DNA of 43,732 nt from Pseudomonadota bacterium (GTDB lineage Bacteria; Pseudomonadota; Alphaproteobacteria; Reyranellales; Reyranellaceae): contig JAFEFF010000173.1 of the NCBI GenBank assembly GCA_018240745.1, forward strand, positions 1-43,732, given 5' to 3'. Made by a program: the position numbers and the translations under genes. The first letter of the stretch is position 1, and each line of letters begins with the position of its first letter. The notes under the pieces are model-generated. The model did not search any database and was not told the origin of the DNA. It saw nothing but the letters and a program-made list of their open reading frames with translations. This document shows, in pieces, positions 32,120 to 40,778 of the stretch.

Positions 32120-33424
32120 ATGCTCGCAGACCGATATGACCTGCCCTTGTCCACGACCTCCGCCGCCGCACGGGATGCCTACGTTCGGGGCTGCGAGCTG
32201 GCGCTGACCTTCTATCCCGGCGCCATCGAGGCGTTCGATCGCGCCATCGCCATCGATCCCGGCTTTGCCCTCGCTCATGCCGGCAAGGCGCAGATCCTGC
32301 TGCGCGAAGGCAATGTGCCTGCCGCGCGGGCGGCCCTGGCGTCGGCTCGGGACGTCGCCGCCGGCTTGCCGGCGCGCGAGGCCAGTCACATCGCGTTCCT
32401 CGAAATGGTGTTTGCGGGCAAGACCGAAGCCGCGATCGCCGCCCTGCACGAGCACCTGGCGACCTGGCCGCGCGACGCCGTCGTGCTGTCCACGGCCGCC
32501 AACCCCAACGGCCTGATCGGCGCTTCCGGCCGCATCGGGCAGAAGCACGCGATCGCCCTGCTGATGGACGGCCTCGCCCCGAAGTACGGCGACGATCCCT
32601 GGTTTCTGGCGCACCATGCCATGGCGCTGTCCGAGGACGGGCAGCTCGCCGCCGCCCGGCCGAAGATCGAGCGGGCCGTGGCGATGAAGTCCGACAATGC
32701 CCATGGCGCGCATGGCTTCGCCCACGTCTGCTACGAGAGCGGCGAGCCGGACACGGCGCGGGCTTATCTCTCTGCGTGGCTGCCGGCCTATCCGCGCGAC
32801 GGCTTCTTCCACGGTCACCTGAGCTGGCATTTCACGCTGATCGACCTGCAGGCCGGCCGCTGGGACGACGCCCTGCAGCGCTACCGGGACGCGATCGCGC
32901 TCGACCGGCACAGCGGCGGGCCGCAGCAGCGGGTATCGGACGGGGCGGCGTTCCTGTGGCGGTCAGAGCTCGCCGGCCATCCGCGCGACGCGGCGGCCTG
33001 GGGCGCGCTCCACGCCTACGCGAAGGACGCGCTGCCGCAGCCGGGCAATGGGCTCTACGACCTGCACGTCATCCTCGCGATGGCGGTGATGGGCGATGAG
33101 GCGGCCCTCGACGCTCGTCTCCGCCGGACGGAAGCGCTGGCCAGCGAGGGACGCTACCCGTCCGGCTCCTATCTGCCGGCGCTGGCGCGCGGGGTCGTCG
33201 CGTTCGAACGCGCTGATTTTTCCGGGGCGATCGACGCGCTCGCGCCGCTCGCCGGGCAGAACGAGCGCATCGGCGGCAGCCGGGCGCAGCACGACCTGAT
33301 CGAGTTCACGTTGCTGAAGGCCTATCTCGAGGCGGGCCGGCCGGAGGAGGCGCGGCGCCTGCTCGCCGCGCGGCGTCCCGGCGCGTCAGGTGTTCCCGTC
33401 AAGAGGATCACGGCCATCCACTGA
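32120..33424 (+). CDS. Tetratricopeptide-repeat protein, TTC38-like
   Basis: 434 residues of helical repeats throughout, for example AIEAFDRAIAIDPGFALAHAGKAQ (about 35-58), MALSEDGQLAAARPKIERAV and ALQRYRDAIAL. The overall pattern matches the TTC38 family found in bacteria and animals, whose biochemical role is not established. HGHLSWH in the middle is a conserved histidine-rich loop. No signal or membrane segment. A TAGAAT box (32108-32113) ends 6 bp before the ATG, with no ribosome site, so a leaderless transcript is likely. A perfect dyad GGTAG-AATC-CTACC (32106-32119) overlaps that box and could be an operator. It is divergent from the amidohydrolase. Confidence 0.85.
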   Translation: MLADRYDLPLSTTSAAARDAYVRGCELALTFYPGAIEAFDRAIAIDPGFALAHAGKAQILLREGNVPAARAALASARDVAAGLPAREASHIAFLEMVFAGKTEAAIAALHEHLATWPRDAVVLSTAANPNGLIGASGRIGQKHAIALLMDGLAPKYGDDPWFLAHHAMALSEDGQLAAARPKIERAVAMKSDNAHGAHGFAHVCYESGEPDTARAYLSAWLPAYPRDGFFHGHLSWHFTLIDLQAGRWDDALQRYRDAIALDRHSGGPQQRVSDGAAFLWRSELAGHPRDAAAWGALHAYAKDALPQPGNGLYDLHVILAMAVMGDEAALDARLRRTEALASEGRYPSGSYLPALARGVVAFERADFSGAIDALAPLAGQNERIGGSRAQHDLIEFTLLKAYLEAGRPEEARRLLAARRPGASGVPVKRITAIH

Positions 33425-33550
33425 GCGGCGGCACTGTTGCGCTGTGGGCGGCAATACTTTCCCTTCTGCTCGTCATGCCGAAACGTCTGCCGGGCGATCC
33501 TTCCGGCACCGGCGTGGCGGTGCTAAAACGCCGGGCGATCGGAGGAAATC

Positions 33551-35044
33551 ATGGTCGCGAGCATCGGGCACTACATCGACAACAAGCCTGTCGCGGGCAA
33601 GAGCGGCCGCAGCGGCGATGTCACCAACCCGGCGACCGGCGAGGTGACGGCCAAGGTCGCCTTCGCCTCGGTCGAGGAGGTCGATGCCGCGGTGCAGGTC
33701 GCCAAGAAGGCGCAGGTCGCCTGGGGCAATACGCCGCCGATGCGCCGGCAGCGCATCATGTTCAACCTCAAGAACCTGCTCGAGAAGCACGCCGACGACC
33801 TGGCGCGCCACCTCTCGCTCGAGCACGGCAAGACCTTCGACGACGCCAAGGGCGAGGTCGGCCGCGGCCTCGAGGTCGTCGAGTTCGCCTGCTCGATCGC
33901 CCATCACATGAAGGGCGACTTCACCGAGCAGGTCGCGACCGACATGGACACCTGGTCGATCCGCCAGCCGCTCGGCGTGGTGGCCGGCATCACGCCGTTC
34001 AACTTCCCGATCATGATCCCGTGCTGGATGGGCGCGATGGCGGTCGCGACCGGCAACGCCTTCATTCTCAAGCCGTCGGAGAAGGATCCGTCGGCGCCGA
34101 TGCTGCTGGCCGAGCTGTACGAGAAGGCCGGTGCGCCGGCCGGCATCTTCCAGGTGATCAACGGCGACAAGGTCGCGGTCGATGCGCTGATCAAGCATCC
34201 CGACGTGCCGGCGATCTCGTTCGTCGGCTCGACGGCGATCGGCGAGTACGTCTATCACGCGGGCACGGCGATGAATAAGCGCGTGCAGGCGCTGTGCGGC
34301 GCCAAGAACCACATGGTGGTGATGCCCGACGCCGACCTCGACCAGGCGACCGACGCGCTGATCGGCGCGGCCTATGGCGCCGCCGGCGAGCGCTGTATGG
34401 CGATTTCCGTCGCCGTCGCCGTCGGCGATGTCGGCGACAAGCTCATCTCCAGGCTGGCGCCGCGCGTCCAGGGCCTGAAGGTCGGGCCCGGCCTCGATCC
34501 GCAGTCCGAGATGGGACCACTTGTGACGCGCCAGCACCGCGACAAGGTGATGGGCTACGTCGACCAGGGCGTGAAGGAAGGCGCCAAGCTCGTTGTCGAC
34601 GGTCGGGGTCTCAAATTGCAAGGCTACGAGAACGGCAACTTCATGGGCGGCTGCCTGTTCGACGAGGTGAAGCCCGACATGACGATCTACAAGGACGAGA
34701 TCTTCGGGCCCGTCCTGTCGGTCGTGCGCAGCAGGAATTTCGACGACGCGATCAAGCTGGTGAACGACCACGCCTACGGCAACGGCACGGCGATCTTCAC
34801 CCGCGACGGTGACGCCGCGCGCGCCTTCGCCAGCAACGTCAAGATCGGCATGGTCGGCATCAACGTGCCGATCCCGGTGCCGGTCGCCTATCACAGCTTC
34901 GGCGGCTGGAAGGCCTCGGTGTTCGGCGATCACGGCATCTACGGCATGGAAGGCGTGCGCTTCTATACCAAGCTCAAGACCGTGACCGCGCGCTGGCCGA
35001 CCGGCATCCGCTCGGGCGCCGAGTTCAACTTCCGGGCGCGTTAA
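33551..35044 (+). CDS. mmsA: Methylmalonate-semialdehyde dehydrogenase (CoA-acylating)
   Basis: 497 residues, the normal length. The ALDH fold is complete: TPFNFPIMIP (148-157), FVGSTAIG, catalytic Cys282 in GERCMA, and EIFGPVLSVV. At the place of the general-base Glu of ordinary aldehyde dehydrogenases there is Asn253 (CGAKNH), the mark of CoA-dependent MmsA enzymes. It converts methylmalonate or malonate semialdehyde plus CoA and NAD to propionyl- or acetyl-CoA with loss of CO2, in valine, beta-alanine or inositol breakdown. GGAGGAAATC precedes ATG. It stands alone between the TTC38-like gene and a long inverted repeat, and no mmsB is adjacent. The 126-bp gap upstream shows only a possible promoter. 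Confidence 0.93.
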   Translation: MVASIGHYIDNKPVAGKSGRSGDVTNPATGEVTAKVAFASVEEVDAAVQVAKKAQVAWGNTPPMRRQRIMFNLKNLLEKHADDLARHLSLEHGKTFDDAKGEVGRGLEVVEFACSIAHHMKGDFTEQVATDMDTWSIRQPLGVVAGITPFNFPIMIPCWMGAMAVATGNAFILKPSEKDPSAPMLLAELYEKAGAPAGIFQVINGDKVAVDALIKHPDVPAISFVGSTAIGEYVYHAGTAMNKRVQALCGAKNHMVVMPDADLDQATDALIGAAYGAAGERCMAISVAVAVGDVGDKLISRLAPRVQGLKVGPGLDPQSEMGPLVTRQHRDKVMGYVDQGVKEGAKLVVDGRGLKLQGYENGNFMGGCLFDEVKPDMTIYKDEIFGPVLSVVRSRNFDDAIKLVNDHAYGNGTAIFTRDGDAARAFASNVKIGMVGINVPIPVPVAYHSFGGWKASVFGDHGIYGMEGVRFYTKLKTVTARWPTGIRSGAEFNFRAR

Positions 35045-35083
35045 CCGCCTTTCTCCTCTCTTGCGCAAGTCTCGCAAATAGCC

Positions 35084-35205
35084 CCCGTCGTCTCGACCAA
35101 GGCCCGAAGGGCCGCGCGGAGAGACCTTTTTTCCCGCAATAGGCCAGTTGTCGTTGAAAAAAGGTCTCTCCGCTCCGCGCTTCGCGCTACGGTCGAGACG
35201 ACGGG
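35084..35205. repeat. Long nested inverted repeat (MITE- or REP-like)
   Basis: Each arm is 49 nt around a 24-nt loop (35133-35156). Outer arms CCCGTCGTCTCGACC (35084-35098) and its exact complement (35191-35205); inner arms GCGGAGAGACCTTTTTT (35116-35132) and its exact complement (35157-35173). The two 17-nt middle parts do not pair well with each other. Instead each forms its own hairpin, GGCCC-gaa-GGGCC on the left and GCGC-ttc-GCGC on the right. It fills the gap between mmsA and the PuuB-like gene. It may act as a bidirectional transcription barrier, but its regular two-level structure looks like a mobile or dispersed element. Confidence 0.85.
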
Positions 35206-35261
35206 AATGGCTTATGCGATAGCCTCTCCCCGGTAAGACATCGACCCGCAAACGAGACACC

Positions 35262-36572
35262 ATGGCCGAGCCCTTTCCCCTCGAACCGTCCCTGTGGGCG
35301 GCGACCGCTCCTGCCGCGGTTCCGACCCCGCCCCTGCAGGAGTCGGTCACGGCCGATGTCTGTATCGTCGGCGGTGGCTATGCCGGCCTCTCGACCGCGC
35401 TGCATCTCGCCGAGCGCGGCATCAAGGCGGTCGTGCTGGAGGCCAGGGAGCCGGGCTTCGGCGGGTCGGGCCGCAACGGCGGCCAGGTCATACCCGGCCT
35501 GAAGTTCGATCCCGACGAGCTCGAGACCATGTTCGGCAACGAGCGCGGCCCTCGTCTCGTCGACTTCGTCGGCCGCACCGCCGACGTCGTGTGGGAGCTG
35601 ATCGACAAGCACCAGATGGACGTGCCCAACACGCGGACCGGCTGGATCCAGAGCGCCATCTCGAGCCCGGCGGTCGGTCCGATCGAGGCCCGGGCCAGGC
35701 AGTGGCAGAAGCGCGGCGCGCCCGTCGAGGTGCTCGACCGGCGGGAGACGGAACGGTACGTCGGCCACAACCAGTATCTTGCCGCCTGGATCGACCGCCG
35801 GGGCGGCGTGGTGCAGCCGCTCGCCTATGCGCGCGGCCTCGCCAGGGCGGCGCTGGCGGCGGGCGCCGCGATCCATGGCAATACGCTCGCGACTGGCCTC
35901 GAGCGCCAAGGTGGCAACAAGAGCGGCAAGTGGATCGTGAGCACTCAGCAGGGCCCGACCGTGACGGTCGATCGCGTGGTGCTGGCGACCAACGGCTATA
36001 CCGGCGATCTCTGGCCGCATCTGCGCCAGACCATCATCGCCGCCAACTCCTTCCAGGTGGCGACCAAGCCGCTGTCGGACAATGTCCGCAAGTCGATCCT
36101 GCCGGGCGGCCAGGCGACTTCCGACTCGCGGCGCATCGGGCTGTACTACCGGCTCGACCATACCGGCCGCTTCCTGCTGGGCGGCCGCGGACCGATGCGC
36201 GAGCCCAGGAGCATCGACGACTGGGCGCATATCGAGACGATGATGGAAAAGATGTTTCCGCAGCTGAAAGGCGCCGGCATCGATTTCCGCTGGGGCGGCC
36301 GCGTGGCGATCACGCGCGATCACCTGCCCCACCTGCACGAGCCCGCTCCCGGCTTGCTGATCGATATCGGCTGCATGGGGCGCGGCGTGGCCCTGCAATC
36401 GGCGATGGGGCGGGCGATGGCGGCCTATATCGCGTCGGGCGATCCCCTGGCGCTGCCGCTGCCGCCGGGCAAGGTCAGGCCACTGCCGTTCCACGGCCTG
36501 AACAAGCTTTACTTCCAGGCGTTCGTCACCTGGTATCGCTTCCTCGACCGGCGGGACGCCGGAGTTGCCTGA
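35262..36572 (+). CDS. FAD-dependent amine oxidase of the DAO/PuuB type
   Basis: 436 residues. Dinucleotide-binding motif VCIVGGGYAGLSTALHLAERG (split over 33-53) followed by Glu at the end of strand 2. GGSGRNGGQV is the flavin-contact loop seen in gamma-glutamylputrescine oxidases, and a C-terminal DIGCMGRGVALQSAMGR binds the flavin. Members oxidise the amino group of gamma-glutamylputrescine or related secondary amines, releasing aldehyde and hydrogen peroxide. No other puu gene is adjacent, so puuB is not assigned. The gene follows the long inverted repeat and is convergent with a solute-binding protein gene. No signal peptide is seen, so cytosolic. Confidence 0.88.
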   Translation: MAEPFPLEPSLWAATAPAAVPTPPLQESVTADVCIVGGGYAGLSTALHLAERGIKAVVLEAREPGFGGSGRNGGQVIPGLKFDPDELETMFGNERGPRLVDFVGRTADVVWELIDKHQMDVPNTRTGWIQSAISSPAVGPIEARARQWQKRGAPVEVLDRRETERYVGHNQYLAAWIDRRGGVVQPLAYARGLARAALAAGAAIHGNTLATGLERQGGNKSGKWIVSTQQGPTVTVDRVVLATNGYTGDLWPHLRQTIIAANSFQVATKPLSDNVRKSILPGGQATSDSRRIGLYYRLDHTGRFLLGGRGPMREPRSIDDWAHIETMMEKMFPQLKGAGIDFRWGGRVAITRDHLPHLHEPAPGLLIDIGCMGRGVALQSAMGRAMAAYIASGDPLALPLPPGKVRPLPFHGLNKLYFQAFVTWYRFLDRRDAGVA

Positions 36573-36579
36573 TCCGATG

Positions 36580-36626
36580 TCTTGTGCCAGGGGCGCGCAC
36601 TCCAGTGATGCACCCCCGGCACAAGA
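36580..36626. terminator. Bidirectional terminator-like hairpin
   Basis: TCTTGTGCC (36580-36588) pairs exactly with GGCACAAGA (36618-36626), and the stem continues inward (GGGG/CCCC, then ACT/AGT). It fills the whole gap between the convergent PuuB-like and solute-binding protein genes. A T-rich run (tcatttctt) follows on the plus strand, so it best terminates the PuuB-like transcript. Confidence 0.65.
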
Positions 36627-38183
36627 TCATTTCTTCTCGATGTTCCAGAACACCGTCACCGGCGATTCCATGTTGCCGGTGATGTTCTTGCGCAGCGCCA
36701 CCGGCGCGTACCACTGGCCGAGGAAGATGTGCGTCGGGTTCTCGGCCACGCGCTCCTGCATGGCGAGCGCCAGCGCCTTGCGCTTGGTCTCGTCCGTCTC
36801 GTCGGCGAATTGCGCGCGCAGCTTGACCAGCGCCTCGTCCTTGGGCCAGCCGAACCAGGCGCCGTCGCCGATCGCATTGGTATAGGTGTTGGCCAGCGGA
36901 TCGACGATGTCGACCGAGGATGACGAGGTCAAGAACACGTTCCAGCCGCCCTTGTCCGGCGGATCCTTCTTGGCGCGGCGGCTGACCAGCGTCTGCCAGT
37001 CCATCGACTGCATGTCGACCTTGAAGCCCGCCTTCTCCATCAGCGACTTGGCCACCGGGGCGAGGTTGGCCAGCACGTAGAGGTCGGTCGAGTGCATCAG
37101 GATGACCGGCCTGCCGTCATAGCCCGATTCCTTCACCAGCTCCCTGGCCTTGGTGAAGTTGCTGTCGAGCTTGTCCTCGAAGCCCTTGGTGCTGGCATAA
37201 GGCGTGTCGCACATGAACATCGCCTTGCAGACCTTGTAGTACTTCGGATTGCCGATCACGCCGTCGAGGAAGTCCTTCTGGTTGAAGGCGTAGTACAGCG
37301 CCTGGCGCGCCTTGACGTTGTCGAACGGCGGATAGAGGAAGTTGTAGCGGAAGATGTACTGATTGCCCCACTTGTTGAGGGTGACCAGCTTCACGTTGGG
37401 ATCGGCCTCCATCACCTTGAACAGGTCATGCTGCGGCGATTCGATCATGTCGATCTCGCCCTTGAGCAGCGCGTTCATCGCCGTCTGCTGGTCGGGAATG
37501 GCGACCCATTCGACGCGGTCGACCTTGGCAATCTTGCCGCCGGCCAGGCCCGAGGGGGGCTCGGGCCGCGGCTTGTACTTGGGATTCCTGACGTAGACCG
37601 TCTTGTCGCCCGGCTTCCACTGATCCTTGAGGAAGATGAAGGGACCGGAGCCGGTATAGTCGTCGATCTGCTTGAACGGATCGGTCTCGGCCACCTTCTT
37701 GGGCATGATGAAGGCCGCACCCGAGGGCTGGCCGAGCGCCGACAGCATGATGCCGGTCGGCGCCTTGAGCTGGATCTGGAACGTCTTGGGATCGAGCGCC
37801 TTGACCTCGGCGACCTTGGTCCACAGGAGCTGCCCGTACGGCATGCGCGCGGCCCAGCGCTTGAGCGACGGTACGACGTCCTCCGACGTGACCGGCGTGC
37901 CGTCGTGGAATTCCAGGCCATCGCGCAGGGTGAAGGTCCAGGTGAGATGGTCGGGCGATTCGGTCCACTTCTCGACCATCTGCGGCTTGACCTGGAGGTT
38001 GCCGTCCAGCGCGAACAGCGTGTCGTAGATCATGTAGCCGTGGTTGCGCACGATGTAGGCGGTCGTCCAGATCGGATCGAGGATCTTGAGATCGGAGTGA
38101 TTGACGACGCGGAAGGTCGTCTGGGCGTGAGCCGAACAGGCCAGCGCCAACGCCGCAAGGAACGCCACTGTACGCTTGACCAT
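36627..38183 (-). CDS. Family-5 (peptide/opine-type) ABC solute-binding protein
   Basis: 518 residues from ATG 38183. Signal peptide KRTVAFLAALALACSAHA with cleavage before QTTF. DGLEFHDGTPVTSEDVVPSLKRW (split over about 95-117) is the hallmark of the DppA/OppA/nickel-binding family, and YNFLYPPFDNVKARQALYYA is the usual second-lobe motif. It captures a peptide, glycoside or other large solute in the periplasm. No permease or ATPase gene is adjacent, so it is an orphan or serves a transporter elsewhere. It is downstream of a GMC oxidoreductase gene on the same strand (85 bp), which suggests the imported or sensed compound is an alcohol substrate of that enzyme. The ribosome site can be hidden in a hairpin. 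Confidence 0.9.
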   Translation of the reverse strand: MVKRTVAFLAALALACSAHAQTTFRVVNHSDLKILDPIWTTAYIVRNHGYMIYDTLFALDGNLQVKPQMVEKWTESPDHLTWTFTLRDGLEFHDGTPVTSEDVVPSLKRWAARMPYGQLLWTKVAEVKALDPKTFQIQLKAPTGIMLSALGQPSGAAFIMPKKVAETDPFKQIDDYTGSGPFIFLKDQWKPGDKTVYVRNPKYKPRPEPPSGLAGGKIAKVDRVEWVAIPDQQTAMNALLKGEIDMIESPQHDLFKVMEADPNVKLVTLNKWGNQYIFRYNFLYPPFDNVKARQALYYAFNQKDFLDGVIGNPKYYKVCKAMFMCDTPYASTKGFEDKLDSNFTKARELVKESGYDGRPVILMHSTDLYVLANLAPVAKSLMEKAGFKVDMQSMDWQTLVSRRAKKDPPDKGGWNVFLTSSSSVDIVDPLANTYTNAIGDGAWFGWPKDEALVKLRAQFADETDETKRKALALAMQERVAENPTHIFLGQWYAPVALRKNITGNMESPVTVFWNIEKK

Positions 38184-38186
38184 ACG

Positions 38187-38209
38187 TGCCTCCCCTATAG
38201 CTGGAGGCA
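38187..38209 (-). promoter_or_regulatory. Hairpin that can hide the ribosome-binding site of the solute-binding protein
   Basis: On the minus strand TGCCTCC (38209-38203) is followed by a 9-nt loop and GGAGGCA (38193-38187). The second arm contains the GGAGG ribosome site, 5 bp before ATG 38183. The 7-bp perfect stem could control translation. Nearby, CCTTCTCCC-ctga-GGGAGGAGG (38242-38263) forms another hairpin just before the GMC stop. Confidence 0.4.
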
Positions 38210-38268
38210 TCCTGAGCCGCGTCAGCCGGACGTGGCAAGCACCTTCTCCCCTGAGGGAGGAGGTATGG

Positions 38269-39888
38269 TCAGGCCGCCTTGGCAAGCTTCCGGCCGAGGA
38301 TCATCTCGGCCGCCTTGTCGGCGATCATGATGGTCGGCGTATTGGTGTTGCCCGAGGTGATGGTCGGCATCACCGACGCGTCGATCACGCGCAGCCGCTC
38401 GAGCCCCATCACCCTGAGCTCGGCATCGACCACCGCCATCGGATCGGACGGCAGGCCCATCTTCGCCGTGCCGATGGGATGGAAGATGGTCGTGCCGATG
38501 TCGCCCGCGGCCCTGGCGAGCGAGGCCTCGTCGTCGCCGACCGAGGGGCCGGGCAGGAACTCCTCGGGACGATAGGGCTGCAACGCCGGCTGCTTCATCA
38601 GCCGGCGCGTCACGCGGATCGCATCGGCGGCGACGCGGCGGTCCTCGGGCGTCGAGAGATAGTTCGGCGCGATCTTCGGCTTGTCGGCCGGGTCGGCCGA
38701 GCGCAGGCGGATCGTTCCGCGGGAGGTCGGGCGGAGATTGCAGGCGCTGACCGTGATCGCCGGGAAGCGATGCAGCGGCTCGCCGAACTTGTCGAGCGAC
38801 AGCGGCTGGACGTGAAACTCGATGTTCGGCCGTTCGTGCTCGCCGGACGACATGGTGAAGATGCCGAGCTGCGAGGGCGCCATGGTGAGCGGCCCGGTCT
38901 GGAACAGCGCGTATTCGATGCCCATCCAGGCACGGCGCGGCAGCGAATGATAGGTCGTGTTGAGCGTTCGGGTCCCCTGCACCTTGTAGATCGCGCGTTG
39001 CTGCAGATGATCCTGCAGGTTGCGGCCGACGCCCGGCTTGTCGAGCACGACCGGGATACCGAGCTCATCGAGCCAGTCGGCGGGACCGACACCGGAGAGC
39101 TGCAGGATCTGCGGCGAGCCGACGGCGCCGGCCGACAGGATGACCTCGCCGCGGGTGCGCGCCGTCACGACCTGGCCGTTCTGGCGGAACTGGATGCCGA
39201 CCGCGCGACGGCCCTCGAACAGCACTTTCTCGACCAGAACGCCGGTCTCGAGCCGAAGGTTGGGGCGCTTGAGCACCGGCTTCAGGAACGCGCGCGCCGT
39301 CGACAGGCGCACGCCGCGCTTCTGGTTGACGTGGAAGTAGCCGACGCCGTTGTTGTCGCCCGTATTGAAGTCCGACGTCCTCGGGATGCCCATCTGGTTG
39401 GCCGCCGCCGTCACCGCATCGAGGATCGGCCAGTTGAGGCGCATCTCCTCGACCCGCCATTCGCCGCTGCCGCCGTGATGCTCGGTGTCGCCGAGGAAAT
39501 GGCCGTCGAGGCGCTTGAAGATCGGCAGCACGTCGTCCCAGCCCCAGCCGGCGAGGCCGAGCTGGCGCCAGTGGTCGTAGTCGCCCGACTGGCCGCGCAT
39601 CGAGATCATGCCGTTGATCGCCGAGCAGCCGCCGATCACCTTGCCGCGCGGATAGTCGAGCGCGCGGCCGTTGAGGCCAGGCTCCGGCTCGGTCTTGAAC
39701 ATCCAGTCAGAGCGCGGATTGCCCATCGCGAACAGGTAGCCGACGGGAATGTGGAACCAGATCCAGTTGTCCTTGCCACCCGCTTCGAGCAACAGCACGC
39801 GCGTGTTGGGATCCGCCGAGAGCCGGTTGGCCAGCACGCAACCCGCCGAGCCGGCGCCGACGATGATGTAGTCGAACTCGCCTTCCAT
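38269..39888 (-). CDS. GMC-family FAD oxidoreductase (choline/alcohol dehydrogenase type)
   Basis: 539 residues from ATG 39888, preceded by GAACGAGGCA. FDYIIVGAGSAGCVLANRLS (5-24) binds ADP of FAD. LDYPRGKVIGGCSAINGM and GAVGSPQILQLSGVGP are the two GMC signatures. FHPIGTAKMG carries the catalytic His and SGNTNTPTIM the paired Asn of the C-terminal site. Such enzymes oxidise primary alcohols (choline, polyethylene glycol, aromatic alcohols) and pass electrons to quinones or oxygen. The absence of a betaine-aldehyde dehydrogenase partner argues against a simple betA assignment. It is first in the transcript with the solute-binding protein. A TATACT box lies about 69 bp upstream. Confidence 0.9.
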   Translation of the reverse strand: MEGEFDYIIVGAGSAGCVLANRLSADPNTRVLLLEAGGKDNWIWFHIPVGYLFAMGNPRSDWMFKTEPEPGLNGRALDYPRGKVIGGCSAINGMISMRGQSGDYDHWRQLGLAGWGWDDVLPIFKRLDGHFLGDTEHHGGSGEWRVEEMRLNWPILDAVTAAANQMGIPRTSDFNTGDNNGVGYFHVNQKRGVRLSTARAFLKPVLKRPNLRLETGVLVEKVLFEGRRAVGIQFRQNGQVVTARTRGEVILSAGAVGSPQILQLSGVGPADWLDELGIPVVLDKPGVGRNLQDHLQQRAIYKVQGTRTLNTTYHSLPRRAWMGIEYALFQTGPLTMAPSQLGIFTMSSGEHERPNIEFHVQPLSLDKFGEPLHRFPAITVSACNLRPTSRGTIRLRSADPADKPKIAPNYLSTPEDRRVAADAIRVTRRLMKQPALQPYRPEEFLPGPSVGDDEASLARAAGDIGTTIFHPIGTAKMGLPSDPMAVVDAELRVMGLERLRVIDASVMPTITSGNTNTPTIMIADKAAEMILGRKLAKAA

Positions 39889-39956
39889 TGCCTCGTTCCC
39901 AGAGCACCAAGCACGTGATTGGACGCACACCGGCAGACACCGGTCTTGACAAAGAT

Positions 39957-39962
39957 AGTATA
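39957..39962 (-). promoter_or_regulatory. Possible -10 box for the GMC gene
   Basis: TATACT on the minus strand, in an AT-rich island (39944-39974) of an otherwise GC-rich 266-bp gap between divergent genes. No good -35 is found 16-18 bp away. The rest of the gap (39975-40154) shows no gene, only the upstream region of the Rnk-like gene. Confidence 0.3.
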
Positions 39963-40154
39963 TGCACCAAATCCTTGGTCATGCGCGATATCAGGCTCAT
40001 CCGGCATTCTTAGCCCCCTGGCTCGGCTCCATGCGCCTCCGAGCCTTGGGGCACATGGTTCAGCGGTACGTTGAGCTAACGCGTTCTTGGCGCCTCTCCA
40101 GCAGTCAACCGTATGAAGTGCACAGGCGTTAACGCGCCTGAGGAATGGGTCGCC

Positions 40155-40625
40155 ATGGTCCAGAAGTTGAACATCCTTAGAAGCAAGCCCGATATCGTCA
40201 TCAACGCTCAGGACTATCGACGGCTTTCCAATCTGCTCGCCGTACAGCGCGATCGATTTGGCGAGGCAGCCTTTGCGCTTCAAGCCGAATTGAACCGGGC
40301 CCGGATCATGCCGATCGTTCCGCCTCATGTTGTGCAGATGGGATCGACTGTGGAGTTTCGTTCGGACGTCGCGCCGCAGAAGCCGGTAATTCTGGTCTTC
40401 CCTCAGGAGGCGGACATCTCGGCTGGCCGGATTTCAATCCTTACACCGATCGGTGCTGCACTGATTGGGCTTTCTCCCGGACAATCCATCCATTGGGAGG
40501 CCCGGGACGGCGCCGTGCGTGAACTGGCCGTCATTCGGGTCGAACCGCCGAGCGGCATTCATGCGCGCTCTCCGGACGGCCCTCTAGAATCGGCAGTGTC
40601 GCCCGAAGTCTCATTGAAATGCTGA
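40155..40625 (+). CDS. Rnk-like protein 1 (GreA/GreB C-terminal domain)
   Basis: 156 residues from ATG 40155, chosen over ATG 40113 because GAGGAATGG lies about 8 bp upstream and the Rnk-family match starts here. The pattern is clear: PDIVINAQDYRRLSNLL, a short helical part (LQAELNRARIMP), PPHVVQMGSTVEFRSD, and LVFPQEADISAGRISILTPIGAALIGLSPGQSIHW. Rnk proteins carry the FKBP-like domain of GreA/GreB and bind RNA polymerase. The name regulator of nucleoside diphosphate kinase reflects a suppressor phenotype in E. coli and Pseudomonas. The C-terminal 25 residues are unordered-looking. A second, more divergent Rnk-like gene follows. Confidence 0.88.
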   Translation: MVQKLNILRSKPDIVINAQDYRRLSNLLAVQRDRFGEAAFALQAELNRARIMPIVPPHVVQMGSTVEFRSDVAPQKPVILVFPQEADISAGRISILTPIGAALIGLSPGQSIHWEARDGAVRELAVIRVEPPSGIHARSPDGPLESAVSPEVSLKC

Positions 40626-40654
40626 TTGTCACCGGCATGCGGACTGCACAGCCC

Positions 40655-40721
40655 GACCGCCTGATCGCAGGCGGTCCAGCCTCGCCGCGGCGTTAAGGAG
40701 ACGCACGCCCGCGGCGGGGCT
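40655..40721. other. Two tandem hairpins between the Rnk-like genes
   Basis: Hairpin 1: GACCGCCTG (40655-40663), loop atcg, CAGGCGGTC (40668-40676), perfect. Hairpin 2: AGCCtCGCCGCGG (40678-40690), 18-nt loop, CCGCGGCGgGGCT (40709-40721), one mismatch. Neither is followed by a T-run. They may separate expression of the two genes or form part of the second gene's leader. Confidence 0.55.
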
Positions 40722-40778
40722 CGGGAGAAGCGGCTTCACTTCTTTTGCGCGTTTGCATCAAGCTTGCAGGGATAGGCC

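Noticed and set aside
39946..39951. Perfect TTGACA on the plus strand as -35 for the Rnk-like gene
   Set aside because: No acceptable -10 at 16-18 bp (aaatcc) and the distance to the gene is about 200 bp.
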